A stretch of 64,000 nt of DNA from Polaribacter sargassicola (GCF_021991835.1 NZ_JAHDAU010000001.1:372001-436000); one strand, 5' to 3'; counted from the stretch's first letter, positions 41,586-51,274 are shown. Notes: a model not told the origin generated them from the sequence alone. Program-made: numbers and translations.

Positions 41586-42257
41586 TTAAGAGTTAAAAAA
41601 TTCGAGAAAAGTTTTCTTATATTTTTGACCTAAAGGTATTTTTTTTGCATTAATAATTACCAAATTTCCCTCAATATAATTGATTTTATTTTTATTGATA
41701 ATAAAAGATTTATGAACTTGTATAAAATTAGACTTTGGTAATTCGCTATACATTTTAGTAAGCGTTTTGTATGTAATTAAAGTTGTATTTTCTAAGTGAA
41801 CTTTAATATAATCTCCTAAACTTTCTATAAAATATATATCATTAAACTTAATTTGATGTAATTTTTTATCAGCTTTTATAATAATATTTTCTACTATGTA
41901 ATCTTTTAAATTCTTTACTTTAGAAACAGCTTGCACAAAGCGTTCAAAAGAAAAAGGTTTTAATAAATAATCTGTTGCATTTAAGTTAAAACCGTCTAAA
42001 GCATATTCTGAATACGCAGTTGTAAAGATTACTTTTGGCGGATTTTGTAAAGATTTATAAAACGAAACACCAGATAATTGTGGCATATTTATATCTAAAA
42101 AAAGCAAATCTACAGTGTTATTTTTTAAATAATCTAAAGCTTCAATTGCGTTATTACAAACATGTACTAAGTTTAAATAATCAATTTTATTAATAAAAGA
42201 TTTTAATACCTTTTGCGAAGAAGGTTCATCATCAATAATTAAACAATGTACATACAT
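41586..42257 (-). CDS. LytTR-type response regulator (223 aa)
   Basis: Receiver domain (about 1-120) with phosphate-accepting D55 in LLFLDINMPQLSG, the acid pair at D9-D10 (LIIDDEPSS), and K at the YLLKPFSFERF switch; then a C-terminal LytTR domain (about 130-223) with FNDIYFIESLGDYIKVHLENT and SNFIQVHKSFIINKNKINYIEGN. It forms a two-component pair with the LytS-type kinase encoded just upstream in the same operon (three bases apart). Its targets are unknown; LytTR regulators usually bind upstream of their own gene or envelope genes. Confidence 0.94.
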   Translation of the reverse strand: MYVHCLIIDDEPSSQKVLKSFINKIDYLNLVHVCNNAIEALDYLKNNTVDLLFLDINMPQLSGVSFYKSLQNPPKVIFTTAYSEYALDGFNLNATDYLLKPFSFERFVQAVSKVKNLKDYIVENIIIKADKKLHQIKFNDIYFIESLGDYIKVHLENTTLITYKTLTKMYSELPKSNFIQVHKSFIINKNKINYIEGNLVIINAKKIPLGQKYKKTFLEFFNS

Positions 42258-42260
42258 AAT

Positions 42261-43310
42261 TTATAAATATATTGTTAGGTGTGTAGTAAAAATGTTTTCT
42301 TTATTTTCTATTATAAAGTGATGTTTTTCAGGATAAATAATAGACAAATTTTCTTTAATATTTTGTAAACCAATTCCTTTAGATTCTTTAAAAACATCGT
42401 TTGTAATTTCTTTAAAATTATTAATAATTTTAAACTCTAACTTTTTGTTTTTGGTTGTTAAATGAACATCAATATACGGATTTTTAACACCACTTTTTAA
42501 ACCGTGTTTAAAACTGTTTTCTAACAAAGGAAGCAATAACATTGGATAGATTTCTAAACTTTTATCAACTTGATGATGGAAAGAAATTTTAGCGTTTTCA
42601 ATATGTCTATTTTTTTCAAAATTAATGTAATTCTCAATCAAGTTAATTTCTTTATTAAGAGAAATTGTATCTGATTTTTCATTGTAAATTACATATCTTA
42701 AAATATCGGATAATTGCAAAATAGCATTGGTTATTTCTGTTTTGTTATCAATTGCAAGTGCATATAAAACGTTTAAAGAATTGAATAAAAAATGCGGATT
42801 TATCTGTGCCTTTAATGCTGTTAATTGATTTTCTATCTGCTGCTTTTCTACCCGTAAAGTTTCTTTTTCTAATCGATTTAAATAACTCCATTCTTCTGCT
42901 AATTTTATTAAAATGCTTACTAAAAAGAATACAAAAAAGATAAAGTAAATTTCTACTGTATTGTGGTAAGAAATAAAAAAGTAATCACTAAAAAATATGT
43001 TTACAATCCTATTAAAAAGCCAAGCATTAAGTTGTGCAAATAAAATAAGGATTCCAATGATAAGTGTGTAAAATAGTAAATGTTTTCCATTTTTTAGAAA
43101 AGTAGGCAACAACCAATAAATATTGATAGAAACTGGAATTATTAGCGTAAAAATAAAAGTTGCTGTATAAATATAATCAATTTTTGATGGAGAAGAATTG
43201 CCCGAAAATAAAAACAAAAGTATTGTAAAAGAACAACCCCATAATAAGGTGTTAAACACCCAAATATTATGAGATTTTGTTCTTTTGATAAAGGATTTAT
43301 TCTTAGTCAT
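42261..43310 (-). CDS. Sensor histidine kinase of the LytS/YehU type (349 aa)
   Basis: About four N-terminal membrane helices (residues 20-135, e.g. VFNTLLWGCSFTILLFLFSG), no large outside sensor domain, then the short HisKA-like block QLTALKAQINPHFLFNSLNVLYAL with the phospho-accepting H173, and a HATPase end (LLPLLENSFKHGLKSG, GIGLQNIKENLSIIYP). The kinase feeds the LytTR regulator downstream. The 3' end of the lipoprotein gene overlaps its start by 8 bases, so the three are one transcript and translation is coupled. The signal may come through the lipoprotein or membrane itself. Confidence 0.92.
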   Translation of the reverse strand: MTKNKSFIKRTKSHNIWVFNTLLWGCSFTILLFLFSGNSSPSKIDYIYTATFIFTLIIPVSINIYWLLPTFLKNGKHLLFYTLIIGILILFAQLNAWLFNRIVNIFFSDYFFISYHNTVEIYFIFFVFFLVSILIKLAEEWSYLNRLEKETLRVEKQQIENQLTALKAQINPHFLFNSLNVLYALAIDNKTEITNAILQLSDILRYVIYNEKSDTISLNKEINLIENYINFEKNRHIENAKISFHHQVDKSLEIYPMLLLPLLENSFKHGLKSGVKNPYIDVHLTTKNKKLEFKIINNFKEITNDVFKESKGIGLQNIKENLSIIYPEKHHFIIENKENIFTTHLTIYL

Positions 43311-43953
43311 CTATTTTACTTAATGTAAATTTTGTGGAGGTTTCCCATTTTTCTGCATCCTTAGAAGCCATGTACTTAGTAATAAACTTTTGCAAATCTT
43401 TAGAGCTGGCAGTTAGTAAGTAGTTTTCATTTAACAAACCAAATGTTTCATGTTGTATCTTTATTTTTCGCTCTTTAAAAAGGTCTTCAATTTTATCTTC
43501 ATCTAACCAACGAATTTCTATTTGTCCATTTTTTTGCACATCATATTTTACCAAACTATGCGTATAAACAGAATGACTTTCTAATAAATTGTCCATATTT
43601 TCTTGATGATCAATAGGGAAAAAGTCTAAGTATCTTTGGTTATTTATGATAAACGGAGTTGCAATAAACAAAACCTCTCTGTCTTCAAAATTTCTTTTGA
43701 TATAATAACTATTTTTATATTCATTATAAATTTTTACATCGTCTTTTTTCAATTTTTCTAGAGGATTTTCTTTCAACATTTCTTCTTTAAAAGAAACAAT
43801 AGTCCAAGTTCCTTTTTTAGAATCTTGCCAATTACCAATAAAACTTTCATCAAAAGAAATTGTTTCTTTGGTATAAAAAGGATGTAAAGATTTTACAACG
43901 CAAGAAGTTAGTAAAAATGTACAAATTAATAAGATTATACTTTTAGTTTTCAT
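43303..43953 (-). CDS. Lipoprotein upstream of the two-component genes (216 aa)
   Basis: MKTKSIILLICTFLLTSCVVKS is a lipoprotein signal with a lipobox at LTSC, so the mature protein is anchored through C19. A longer frame from 44031 would put 26 extra residues in front of this signal, so the ATG at 43953 is preferred. The mature part is alpha/beta with ESFIGNWQDSKKGTWTIVSFKEEM, a small lipocalin-like strand start, and no known family. Its last 8 bases overlap the sensor kinase gene, so it might act as a partner or sensor lipoprotein for that kinase; this is inference. Confidence 0.7.
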   Translation of the reverse strand: MKTKSIILLICTFLLTSCVVKSLHPFYTKETISFDESFIGNWQDSKKGTWTIVSFKEEMLKENPLEKLKKDDVKIYNEYKNSYYIKRNFEDREVLFIATPFIINNQRYLDFFPIDHQENMDNLLESHSVYTHSLVKYDVQKNGQIEIRWLDEDKIEDLFKERKIKIQHETFGLLNENYLLTASSKDLQKFITKYMASKDAEKWETSTKFTLSKIDD

Positions 43954-44068
43954 AATTTCTAATTTAAAGATTATTAAACAAATGAAGAAGTATGTAGAAA
44001 AAAATAAAATTAATTTAGATAAACACGTCAATTTTCTCGTTAAACAATAATTTTTTTGTTTTAATTAT

Positions 44069-44076
44069 TACCTTTA
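44069..44076 (+). promoter_or_regulatory. Possible -7 promoter box for the NhaC-type gene (TACCTTTA)
   Basis: Seven of eight positions of TAnnTTTG, 20 bases upstream of the ATG at 44097. Confidence 0.3.
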
Positions 44077-44096
44077 GCAATCTTAAAAACTTTTTT

Positions 44097-45572
44097 ATGG
44101 AATATGGATTTTTATCGGTAATACCACCAATTGTGGCAATCATTTTAGCATTAAGAACTAAACAAGTATATATTGCTTTACTTTTTGGTATTTGGTTTTC
44201 TTGGTTGATTATAAAAGGATGGAATCCGCTAACAGGAACCTTAGCAATGATAGAAGGAATGGTAAATGTTTTTCAATCTGCAGGAAATACAAGAACCATT
44301 ATGTTTAGTGCTTTGGTGGGTGCACTGTTAATTTTTATTCAATATTCTAGAGGAGTAGAAGGTTTTATCAATATTTTAAACAAACAATTGGTAAAATTCG
44401 AAAATAAAAAATCTGGTTATAGTAGAGTAATGGTACAAGTTTTAGCAACTTTAACAGGACTATTTTTGTTTGTAGAAACAAGTATTAGTTCTTTAACCGT
44501 TGGTACTTTATACAGACCAATTTTTGATAAACTAGGTATTCCTAGAGAAAAATTAGCATACATAGCAGACTCTAGTTCTGCACCATCATCAATTTTAATT
44601 CCGTTTAATGCTTGGGGAGCCTTTATAATGGGTTTATTATTAACACAAGGTATAGACAAACCATTTTCTGTAATGATAAGTTCTATAGCTTATAATTTTT
44701 ATCCGTTGTTAGCAATTGCCATTGTTTTTATTGTAATTTTTACAAAGAAAGATTTTGGTGCTATGAAAAAGGCAGAACAAAGAACCAAAGAAACAGGTTT
44801 GTTAATGAATAAAGGTTCTAAACCAATGGTTTCTGATGAAGTAACATCATACCCGCCAAAAGAAGGTATTAAAGCAAAAGCTTATAATATGATTGTGCCT
44901 TTAATGGTTATGGTTTGTATGATGCCAATTAATTTAATTTACACAGGTTGGGATGCTGTAAAAGAAGCAACATCATTTTTAAATCATGCATCTTTAGCAA
45001 TAGGCGAGGGGTCTGGTTCATCGTCTGTTTTATACGCCGTAATTACATCACTTTTAGTGGCAATGATTATGTATTTTATACAAGGAATTATGAAACCAAA
45101 AGAAGCGGTTAATTTAACCTTAAAAGGGATTAGTGAATTAATGCCTTTAGCTTTGTTAATGTTGTTGGCTTTTGCAATTGGTGATGCTTGTAAAGAGTTA
45201 GAAACTGGTTTATACGTTGCCAATGTAACTAAAGATTGGTTATCGCCAGAGTTATTACCAGCGGTTGTTTTCATTATTAGTTCTTTTATTGCATTTTCTA
45301 CCGGAACCTCTTGGGGAACTTTTGCCATTATGTTGGCAATTTCTATACCAATGGCAAATATTCATGCAGCAGATATTACTATTGTAGTTGCAGCAACTTT
45401 AGGAGGAGGTATTTTTGGTGATCACTGTTCGCCAATTTCAGATACTTCTATAATATCTTCTATGGCATCTGCATCAGACCACATAGACCATGTAAAAACA
45501 CAATTACCTTATGCTTTATTAGGCGGTGTAATTACAGTAATTATGTATTTAGTTATTGGTTTTATTGGGTAA
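44097..45572 (+). CDS. Na+/H+ antiporter NhaC family protein (491 aa)
   Basis: About eleven to twelve membrane helices. FVETSISSLTVGTLYRPIFDKLGIPREKLAYIADSSSAPSSILIPFNAWGAF is a signature of the NhaC superfamily, as is FSTGTSWGTFAIMLAISIPMA and GGGIFGDHCSPISDTSIISSMAS near the end (the GDHCSPISDT motif is diagnostic). Such proteins exchange sodium and protons or carry malate/lactate against sodium; the pair of acidic/polar residues in GDHCSPISDT binds the ion. Which ion and whether metabolites are moved cannot be said. No neighbours hint at it. Confidence 0.9.
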   Translation: MEYGFLSVIPPIVAIILALRTKQVYIALLFGIWFSWLIIKGWNPLTGTLAMIEGMVNVFQSAGNTRTIMFSALVGALLIFIQYSRGVEGFINILNKQLVKFENKKSGYSRVMVQVLATLTGLFLFVETSISSLTVGTLYRPIFDKLGIPREKLAYIADSSSAPSSILIPFNAWGAFIMGLLLTQGIDKPFSVMISSIAYNFYPLLAIAIVFIVIFTKKDFGAMKKAEQRTKETGLLMNKGSKPMVSDEVTSYPPKEGIKAKAYNMIVPLMVMVCMMPINLIYTGWDAVKEATSFLNHASLAIGEGSGSSSVLYAVITSLLVAMIMYFIQGIMKPKEAVNLTLKGISELMPLALLMLLAFAIGDACKELETGLYVANVTKDWLSPELLPAVVFIISSFIAFSTGTSWGTFAIMLAISIPMANIHAADITIVVAATLGGGIFGDHCSPISDTSIISSMASASDHIDHVKTQLPYALLGGVITVIMYLVIGFIG

Positions 45573-45613
45573 TTAACGTTAATAAAAAAGAATTTTAATA
45601 AACATCATAATAA

Positions 45614-45650
45614 AATTTCTGTCGTATATCTTTACTATGCGATAGAAATT
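45614..45650. repeat. Imperfect hairpin between the NhaC gene and the T9SS gene
   Basis: AATTTCTGTCG (45614-45624) pairs with CGATAGAAATT (45640-45650), with a single G-T pair; no T-run follows. Could end the antiporter transcript weakly or act on the next gene. Confidence 0.4.
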
Positions 45651-45856
45651 AGTATTGTTACTTTATTTACTTACTTCTAAAAATTATTATTATTTTCAGT
45701 TTGATTTTTTATTCTATTAGAATAATATTAATAAAAGTCAATAATTAATGTTTTTGCAAGTATTATGTACTAAAAATTAGTATCAATGCTTCCAATAAGA
45801 ACCTTTTTTAAAAAGAAAACGATTCATTTGTGTATTATTAACATAAAAACCACAAC

Positions 45857-47587
45857 ATGAACAAAAACATTACTTTTTTATTTTTTTACTTTTTTTTAAT
45901 CTCAATAGTACAAGCACAATCAATTGATTGGTTAACCCAATTTGGTGGTACCTCAGAAGATGTGCTGTTTTCTGTAGCTATTGATAATGATGGTAATACA
46001 TATTCTGTAGGTTATTATGCAGAAACATCTACTTTTAATGAAACAGAATTAAATGCATTAGGATATTTTAATTCATTTATAACTAAAACAGATGCAACAG
46101 GAAATATTATTTGGGCAAAATCATTAGGTCAACCCGATGATGATGATATAGATGTTTATCATTCTGTAATTACAAAAAGTATTTCTGTAGATGCAGATGG
46201 AAATGTTATTGTTGCTGGATATTTTGATGCAGGAGAATTTGATGCTGATCCAGGAGAAGGAACACACTTATTAAGTTCTGATAGTTATGAAATGTTTGTT
46301 TTAAAACTAGATACAAACGGAAACTTTATTTGGGCAAATTCATTTGGTTCTTCAGAAGATGGTTTTGAAAATGTAAGTGATATTGGTGTAGATGCTAATG
46401 GAGATATTTATTTAACAGGATATTTTCAAAATAGTATAAGTATGATTCATGCAGCAGGAACTTTATCTATAACATCAAATGGTTTTTCTGATGTATTTGT
46501 AATAAAATATACTTCTGATGGTTATTTTTCTTGGATGAAAAACATGGGAGGAACAGAAGGAGATTTAGGAATGAATATTGATGTAACTTCTACAGGAGAT
46601 GTTTATGTTACAGGAAGATACGAAGGTATTGCTACTTTTTATACGCCTATTTTTATGGGAAGTCCTGTACAATTAAGTACTACAGATGGTTATAAAGGTA
46701 CTTTTGCTTTAAAATTAGATGCTTATGGAGAGTTTAAAAATGTAGTAAAAGTAGGAGAAGCAGAATCAGAAAGTATTGGAACATCAATAGCAGTAGATAC
46801 TAACGGTTATGCTTATGTAACAGGTTATTATGGAGGTATTTTAACAGCCAATGAAGATACTGCAGAAGAAATAGTAATAGATTCTAATAATAATTACGAA
46901 AGTTATATTGCAAAAGTAGATTTTACGAACCAAAATGTTACTTGGATTAAAGAAATTGATGGAGAAACAGATTCTTCTTTTGGTTTTAACGTAGATTTAG
47001 ATTCTAATAATAATATATATGTAGTAGGTTTTTATAGTGAAACGTTAACAGCAGGATCTTTTAATTTAACTAAAAAGACGCCTTATGCATTAGAAAGTTA
47101 TCTTATTTCTATGGATGATTCTGGAGAGTTCTTAGGAGCTTACCAATTTGGAGGTGTTAATGCAGCCGATAGTCAAGTAGTAGTTATTGATAAAAATGAC
47201 AACATTATACTTGCAGGATCTTTTAGAGAAACTGTAGATATTAGTCCGTATAGTTCAGAAAATTTAGAAATTACTTCTTTAGGATTTAGAGATAATTATA
47301 TTTTAAGTACTAAAATTAATAATGTTCTTGATATTACTGATAACCTGTTTGTTAATGGTTTAAAAATATACCCAAACCCTTCAGAAGAAATAGTTTATAT
47401 TTCTAGTGATATAGACATAAATGGATTAAATTATACTGTTTATGATATAAGTGGTAAGTCTATTTTAAGAGGAATAATTAAAGAAAGTAAAGAGATAAAT
47501 ATAAATCATTTAAAGAGTGGTTTGTATTTTTTACAGATTAAAAATACAGACAATAGTACCCAAACTTTAAAAATTTCTAAAAGATAA
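45857..47587 (+). CDS. T9SS cargo protein with beta-propeller-like repeats (576 aa)
   Basis: Signal peptide (MNKNITFLFFYFFLISIVQAQ), then repeated strands of an SBBP-type beta-propeller: variants of GGTSEDVLFSVAIDNDGNTYSVGYYA recur at intervals of about 60 residues (FGSSEDGFENVSDIGVDANGDIYLTGYF, GGTEGDLGMNIDVTSTGDVYVTGRYEG, VDTNGYAYVTGYYGG, VDLDSNNNIYVVGFYSE). The last 75 residues carry the type A T9SS sorting domain (LKIYPNPSEEIVYISS to LKSGLYFLQIKN). Cell-surface or secreted; ligand unknown. A membrane AraC-type regulator gene follows 64 bases downstream. Confidence 0.88.
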   Translation: MNKNITFLFFYFFLISIVQAQSIDWLTQFGGTSEDVLFSVAIDNDGNTYSVGYYAETSTFNETELNALGYFNSFITKTDATGNIIWAKSLGQPDDDDIDVYHSVITKSISVDADGNVIVAGYFDAGEFDADPGEGTHLLSSDSYEMFVLKLDTNGNFIWANSFGSSEDGFENVSDIGVDANGDIYLTGYFQNSISMIHAAGTLSITSNGFSDVFVIKYTSDGYFSWMKNMGGTEGDLGMNIDVTSTGDVYVTGRYEGIATFYTPIFMGSPVQLSTTDGYKGTFALKLDAYGEFKNVVKVGEAESESIGTSIAVDTNGYAYVTGYYGGILTANEDTAEEIVIDSNNNYESYIAKVDFTNQNVTWIKEIDGETDSSFGFNVDLDSNNNIYVVGFYSETLTAGSFNLTKKTPYALESYLISMDDSGEFLGAYQFGGVNAADSQVVVIDKNDNIILAGSFRETVDISPYSSENLEITSLGFRDNYILSTKINNVLDITDNLFVNGLKIYPNPSEEIVYISSDIDINGLNYTVYDISGKSILRGIIKESKEININHLKSGLYFLQIKNTDNSTQTLKISKR

Positions 47588-47651
47588 TTTCTAAAAAAGA
47601 TTTTCCAGTAATTATTTTGTTTTTGCTGCATATCCTATCTATATTCGAACC

Positions 47652-48845
47652 ATGTATAGTTGGGAAATGTTTATCGATTTCTTTTTAATTGCTGGAATGT
47701 CTTTTTTAGCTTTTCTAATTTTAATATTAGTAAAATCTAAAGTTCATTTTTCTAAAGTAATTTTAAATATCTTTTTTATAAATGCTTTCTTCTTTTTACT
47801 TTATTATTACTCTTTTTTACACAAAATAAGGTTTACTGCAGGTATTGCTGTTTTATTTGGCCATGGCGTTGGTTATCTTTTAGGACCCTCTTTTTTGTAC
47901 TTAGTAAAATCGTTGGTTTTTTCTAAAGAGAAAATTTTAAAACCTTATTTAAAAACTTTAATACCATTTTTAGTTGTTTTTGTAATTTTTAATGTGCCTT
48001 TGTTTATAGCAATAACAACAGATTATTTTAGTCTGTATCATAAATTGTATGTAAAAATAGAGATACCTTTTAATATTTTAGAAAACAGTTTTATAATTTT
48101 TTATATTTTTAAAACACTTTTATTTTTAAAGCGTTTAAAAATATCAATACAAAATAATTACGCAAATATATCATCTCAAAACCTTGTATGGTATAAGCAT
48201 TTTATAATTGGGTTTTTAATAATAGTTAGCATAGATTCTCTATTAAGTGTTTATGAATTATTCTTTACAGTAGATTTATGGAATATTGGTACAGTAATAG
48301 CTTTTATGCTATTTTTTCTGTATTTGTATCTAGGATACAAAGGTTTGTACCAATCTCAAATTTTCATTCCAAGTTTTTTATTAGATCAATTAGATGAAAC
48401 TAAAAAAGAAAATACAATTATTACTCTTAATTCTAATTTAAATAAGCAAAAAGAAAAAACTATAGTTAGGCAGTTAGATAGTTTAAAACCAACAGAAATA
48501 GAAAATTTAAAACATAAATTACAAATTCTATTAACTGAACAAAAAGTTTATCTTAATGATGAATTGAATCTTACTCAGCTTTCAGAAAAAATGGAAATTT
48601 CTAATAAAAAACTTTCAGAATTATTAAATCATCATTTAAATACTAGTTTTTATGATTTAATAAATGAACATCGTATTAATGATGTTAAAAAGAGATTTGA
48701 AAAAGGAGATGCAGAAAAATATACAATTATTTCTATAGCTTATGATGCTGGTTTTAAATCTAAAGCTAGTTTTTATAGAATTTTTAAGCAAAAAGAAGGA
48801 GTCTCTCCTTCTGTATACAGTAAAAGGTACCAAGAAGTATCTTAA
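47652..48845 (+). CDS. AraC-type transcriptional regulator with membrane sensor region (397 aa)
   Basis: Residues 1-250 hold about seven hydrophobic helices (MFIDFFLIAGMSFLAFLILILV and onward), and the C-terminus is an AraC-type double helix-turn-helix (LNDELNLTQLSEKMEISNKKLSELLNHHLNTSFYDLINEHRINDVKKRF, IISIAYDAGFKSKASFYRIFKQKEGVSPSVYSKRY). This domain order (7TM plus HTH_18) is common in Bacteroidota, where the membrane part presumably senses a signal and the HTH acts on DNA near the membrane. Target unknown. The stop codon overlaps the stop of a convergent gene by three bases (48842-48845). Confidence 0.88.
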   Translation: MYSWEMFIDFFLIAGMSFLAFLILILVKSKVHFSKVILNIFFINAFFFLLYYYSFLHKIRFTAGIAVLFGHGVGYLLGPSFLYLVKSLVFSKEKILKPYLKTLIPFLVVFVIFNVPLFIAITTDYFSLYHKLYVKIEIPFNILENSFIIFYIFKTLLFLKRLKISIQNNYANISSQNLVWYKHFIIGFLIIVSIDSLLSVYELFFTVDLWNIGTVIAFMLFFLYLYLGYKGLYQSQIFIPSFLLDQLDETKKENTIITLNSNLNKQKEKTIVRQLDSLKPTEIENLKHKLQILLTEQKVYLNDELNLTQLSEKMEISNKKLSELLNHHLNTSFYDLINEHRINDVKKRFEKGDAEKYTIISIAYDAGFKSKASFYRIFKQKEGVSPSVYSKRYQEVS

Positions 48846-49237
48846 TCTGCTAAAACACCACGTTTTTTAATTTCATCAATCATACGTAAAGCACCTTCTT
48901 TAATAGTGTTTTCTTTAAAAAGATATGTTTTTTCGTACAAAGTATTTCCTTCAAAAAAAGTAACCTGAAAACGGTTGTTTAATTTAAATAATTCTGGCTG
49001 AATTAGCTCAATCTTAGCAAAAGAATTGGCTGGTAGTTTGTCTAATTTTTTACGAAATAAAGAAGTTATTTTGGTGTTAGAATATCCTTGAGATACAATT
49101 ACCATCATTTCTAAATCTACATTTTTATTGTTGATAATATAAACGTTCCAATCATCTGTTTTATAAACATCATTGTATTCATAAACAACAGCCATTTCTA
49201 CACCGGTAACTTCTGGTATTAAAATATCTTTTTTCAT
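48842..49237 (-). CDS. Hypothetical protein (131 aa)
   Basis: A small beta-rich cytosolic protein without signal or membrane helix (VTGVEMAVVYEYNDVYKTDDWNVYIINNKNVDLEMMVIVSQGYSNTKITSLFRKKLDKLP, ending EGALRMIDEIKKRGVLAD). I do not recognise its family. It starts 17 bases after the TetR gene on the same strand, so it may be the last gene of the efflux operon. It overlaps the stop of the convergent AraC-type gene by four bases. Role unknown. Confidence 0.6.
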   Translation of the reverse strand: MKKDILIPEVTGVEMAVVYEYNDVYKTDDWNVYIINNKNVDLEMMVIVSQGYSNTKITSLFRKKLDKLPANSFAKIELIQPELFKLNNRFQVTFFEGNTLYEKTYLFKENTIKEGALRMIDEIKKRGVLAD

Positions 49238-49254
49238 ATTACAAAAGTAGTAAA

Positions 49255-49845
49255 CTAATCAAAAAAAGAATTATTATAATTAGAGTTTGTTATTCCTTTT
49301 AGGTTATAGACGATTAAATGCTTAAATATTTCTTCTTGTGAATAAAACTCAAATAAATTATTTTCTTTAAATAGTATTTTATCTATTCTAAAAAAATAGA
49401 TTTTTATAATTAATTCAATATTAACTTCAGGTCTAATATTTTTTTCTTTTTTAGCTTTTATCAGTAAATTATAAATAACTTTATAAGACAATTCTTCTAT
49501 AAAATTATTAAATAATAAATCTGCTTTAGGATAATATTTTTGTAAACTAAAAAGAAAAGAGGGTTTAAGGTATTTTAAATACTCAAACCCTGCTTTATAT
49601 ATTAACATTACGCATAAAATAGTATCTGTATGTGTACTAATAATTTTATGTATGTCTTTTTTGTAATTATTTATTAAGCTTTCTACGCCAGAGGTTATTA
49701 AATCTTCTTTATTTTTAAAAAGAGAATAAATAGTTTTTTTAGAGATACTAAGTTCTTTAGCTAAATCGTCTAAAGTTACATGCTTACCACCATGTTGACT
49801 AAACTTGGTAATAGAGTATTTTAACAATTCTGCTTTAGTAATCAT
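49255..49845 (-). CDS. TetR/AcrR family transcriptional regulator (196 aa)
   Basis: N-terminal helix-turn-helix typical of TetR: LLKYSITKFSQHGGKHVTLDDLAKELSISKKTIYSLFKNKEDLI, with the KKTIYSLFKNKEDL signature. The C-terminal helical part binds ligand and forms the dimer. It follows the outer-membrane efflux protein gene by 9 bases and is probably in the efflux operon, where it would respond to the transported compound. A second regulator, of the GbsR/MarR type, opens the operon, so control may be double. Confidence 0.9.
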   Translation of the reverse strand: MITKAELLKYSITKFSQHGGKHVTLDDLAKELSISKKTIYSLFKNKEDLITSGVESLINNYKKDIHKIISTHTDTILCVMLIYKAGFEYLKYLKPSFLFSLQKYYPKADLLFNNFIEELSYKVIYNLLIKAKKEKNIRPEVNIELIIKIYFFRIDKILFKENNLFEFYSQEEIFKHLIVYNLKGITNSNYNNSFFD

Positions 49846-49854
49846 ATTAATTCT

Positions 49855-51270
49855 CTATTTCCATCCACCACCAAGAGCTTCATATAAATCTACAACAGAA
49901 ACTAATTGTTGTAATTGACTATCAATAACATTTAATTCTGCACTTAAAGCACTTTGTCTTGCCGTTAATAAATCTAAATAATTAGCATAACCATTTTTAA
50001 GTAACTCTTCAGAATTTGCTTCTGCTTTTCTTAAAGCTTCAACTTCATTTTTTCTGAATTCAAATTTTTTAGCTTCAGATTTATAAGAAAATAGTGCGTT
50101 AGAAACTTCGCTACCTGCAACTAAAATTGTTTTTTTAAAATTTAAAAGAGCTTGTTCTTGTTGCGCTATAGCTACTTCTTTTTGTGTTTTTAGTTTTCTT
50201 TGATTAAAAATTGGTTGTGTTAAACCACCAACAAGAGTAGTAAAAAGAGAGCTTGTACTAAATAAATCATCAAACTCTAAACTTTGTAATCCACCAGAAG
50301 CTGTTAATGTTAAAGATGGATATAAACTACTTTTTGCCACATTTGTTAATTGAAAAGATTGAATTAATCCGTATTCAGCAGCTATTACATCAGGTCTATT
50401 ACTTAATAAACTTGCTGGTACACCAATTTTTATATCTTGATTAATTTTTTGAGTATACAAACTACTTCTTTTAATTTCTTGTGGAGTTTTACCTAATAAA
50501 ATATTTAAAGTGTTTTCTGCTGTAAAAATAGCAGTTTCAATATCTACCTGTAAAGATTTTGCGCTGTTATATTGTGCTATATTTTGGTCTACAGCAATTT
50601 GTGTTACTTGGCCCGCATCCTTTAAAGCTTTAATAGTTTTTACACTACTTTCTCTAGAAGCAATTGTTTTTTTAGTAACTTCTAACTGAGCATCTAAAGA
50701 CAATAAGTTATAATAAGTATTTGCAATACTGGCAATTAATTGTGTTTTTACAGCTTTATGTGCTGCAACAGTTTGTAAATAAGCTGCTTGTGTTGCTCTT
50801 TTATTACTTTTTATTTTACCCCAAATATCGGCTTCCCAAGATAAGTTTGCAGTAACATCAAATGTATTTATGCCACCGGTAAAAATAGAACCAAATTGAC
50901 TGTTTTCTGAAAATTCTTGACGCGTGTAATTTGGCCCAATACTTAATGTTGGAAAATAACCTGCTTTACCTTGTTTTACATAAGCTTCTGCTGCTATTAT
51001 TTGCTGAAGCGCAATACGAACATCCATATTATTTTGCAATCCTTCTGTTATGTATTGCTGTAAATATGTATCAGTAAAAAGGTTTTTCCAAGAAAGATTT
51101 GCAATAGAAATACTATCTTTAGGTAGATTTTCTGTTCTGTATAAACCTTCTGTTTCTTTTAATTCTGGTCTTGTATAGTCTTTTGCTGTAAAACAACCTT
51201 GTAGTGTTAGAGAAACCGCTACTAAAAGAATTGTTTTACTAAAGTTTTTATTTTTTATAATCAATTTCAT
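49855..51270 (-). CDS. RND efflux outer-membrane lipoprotein, TolC/OprM type (471 aa)
   Basis: Lipoprotein signal in MKLIIKNKNFSKTILLVAVSLTLQGC (lipobox LQGC). Two homologous helical halves form the barrel and periplasmic tunnel (e.g. NPTGGL-like; ANLSWEADIWGKIKSNKRATQAAY, GGLTQPIFNQRKLKTQKEVAIAQQEQALLNFKKTILVAGSEVSNAL), the NodT/OprM family pattern. Frame can be extended to a TTG at 51285, but the ATG at 51270 starts 4 bases past the transporter stop and gives the better signal. It makes the outer part of a tripartite pump with the RND and adaptor proteins encoded just upstream. Confidence 0.92.
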   Translation of the reverse strand: MKLIIKNKNFSKTILLVAVSLTLQGCFTAKDYTRPELKETEGLYRTENLPKDSISIANLSWKNLFTDTYLQQYITEGLQNNMDVRIALQQIIAAEAYVKQGKAGYFPTLSIGPNYTRQEFSENSQFGSIFTGGINTFDVTANLSWEADIWGKIKSNKRATQAAYLQTVAAHKAVKTQLIASIANTYYNLLSLDAQLEVTKKTIASRESSVKTIKALKDAGQVTQIAVDQNIAQYNSAKSLQVDIETAIFTAENTLNILLGKTPQEIKRSSLYTQKINQDIKIGVPASLLSNRPDVIAAEYGLIQSFQLTNVAKSSLYPSLTLTASGGLQSLEFDDLFSTSSLFTTLVGGLTQPIFNQRKLKTQKEVAIAQQEQALLNFKKTILVAGSEVSNALFSYKSEAKKFEFRKNEVEALRKAEANSEELLKNGYANYLDLLTARQSALSAELNVIDSQLQQLVSVVDLYEALGGGWK

Positions 51271-51274
51271 CTTT

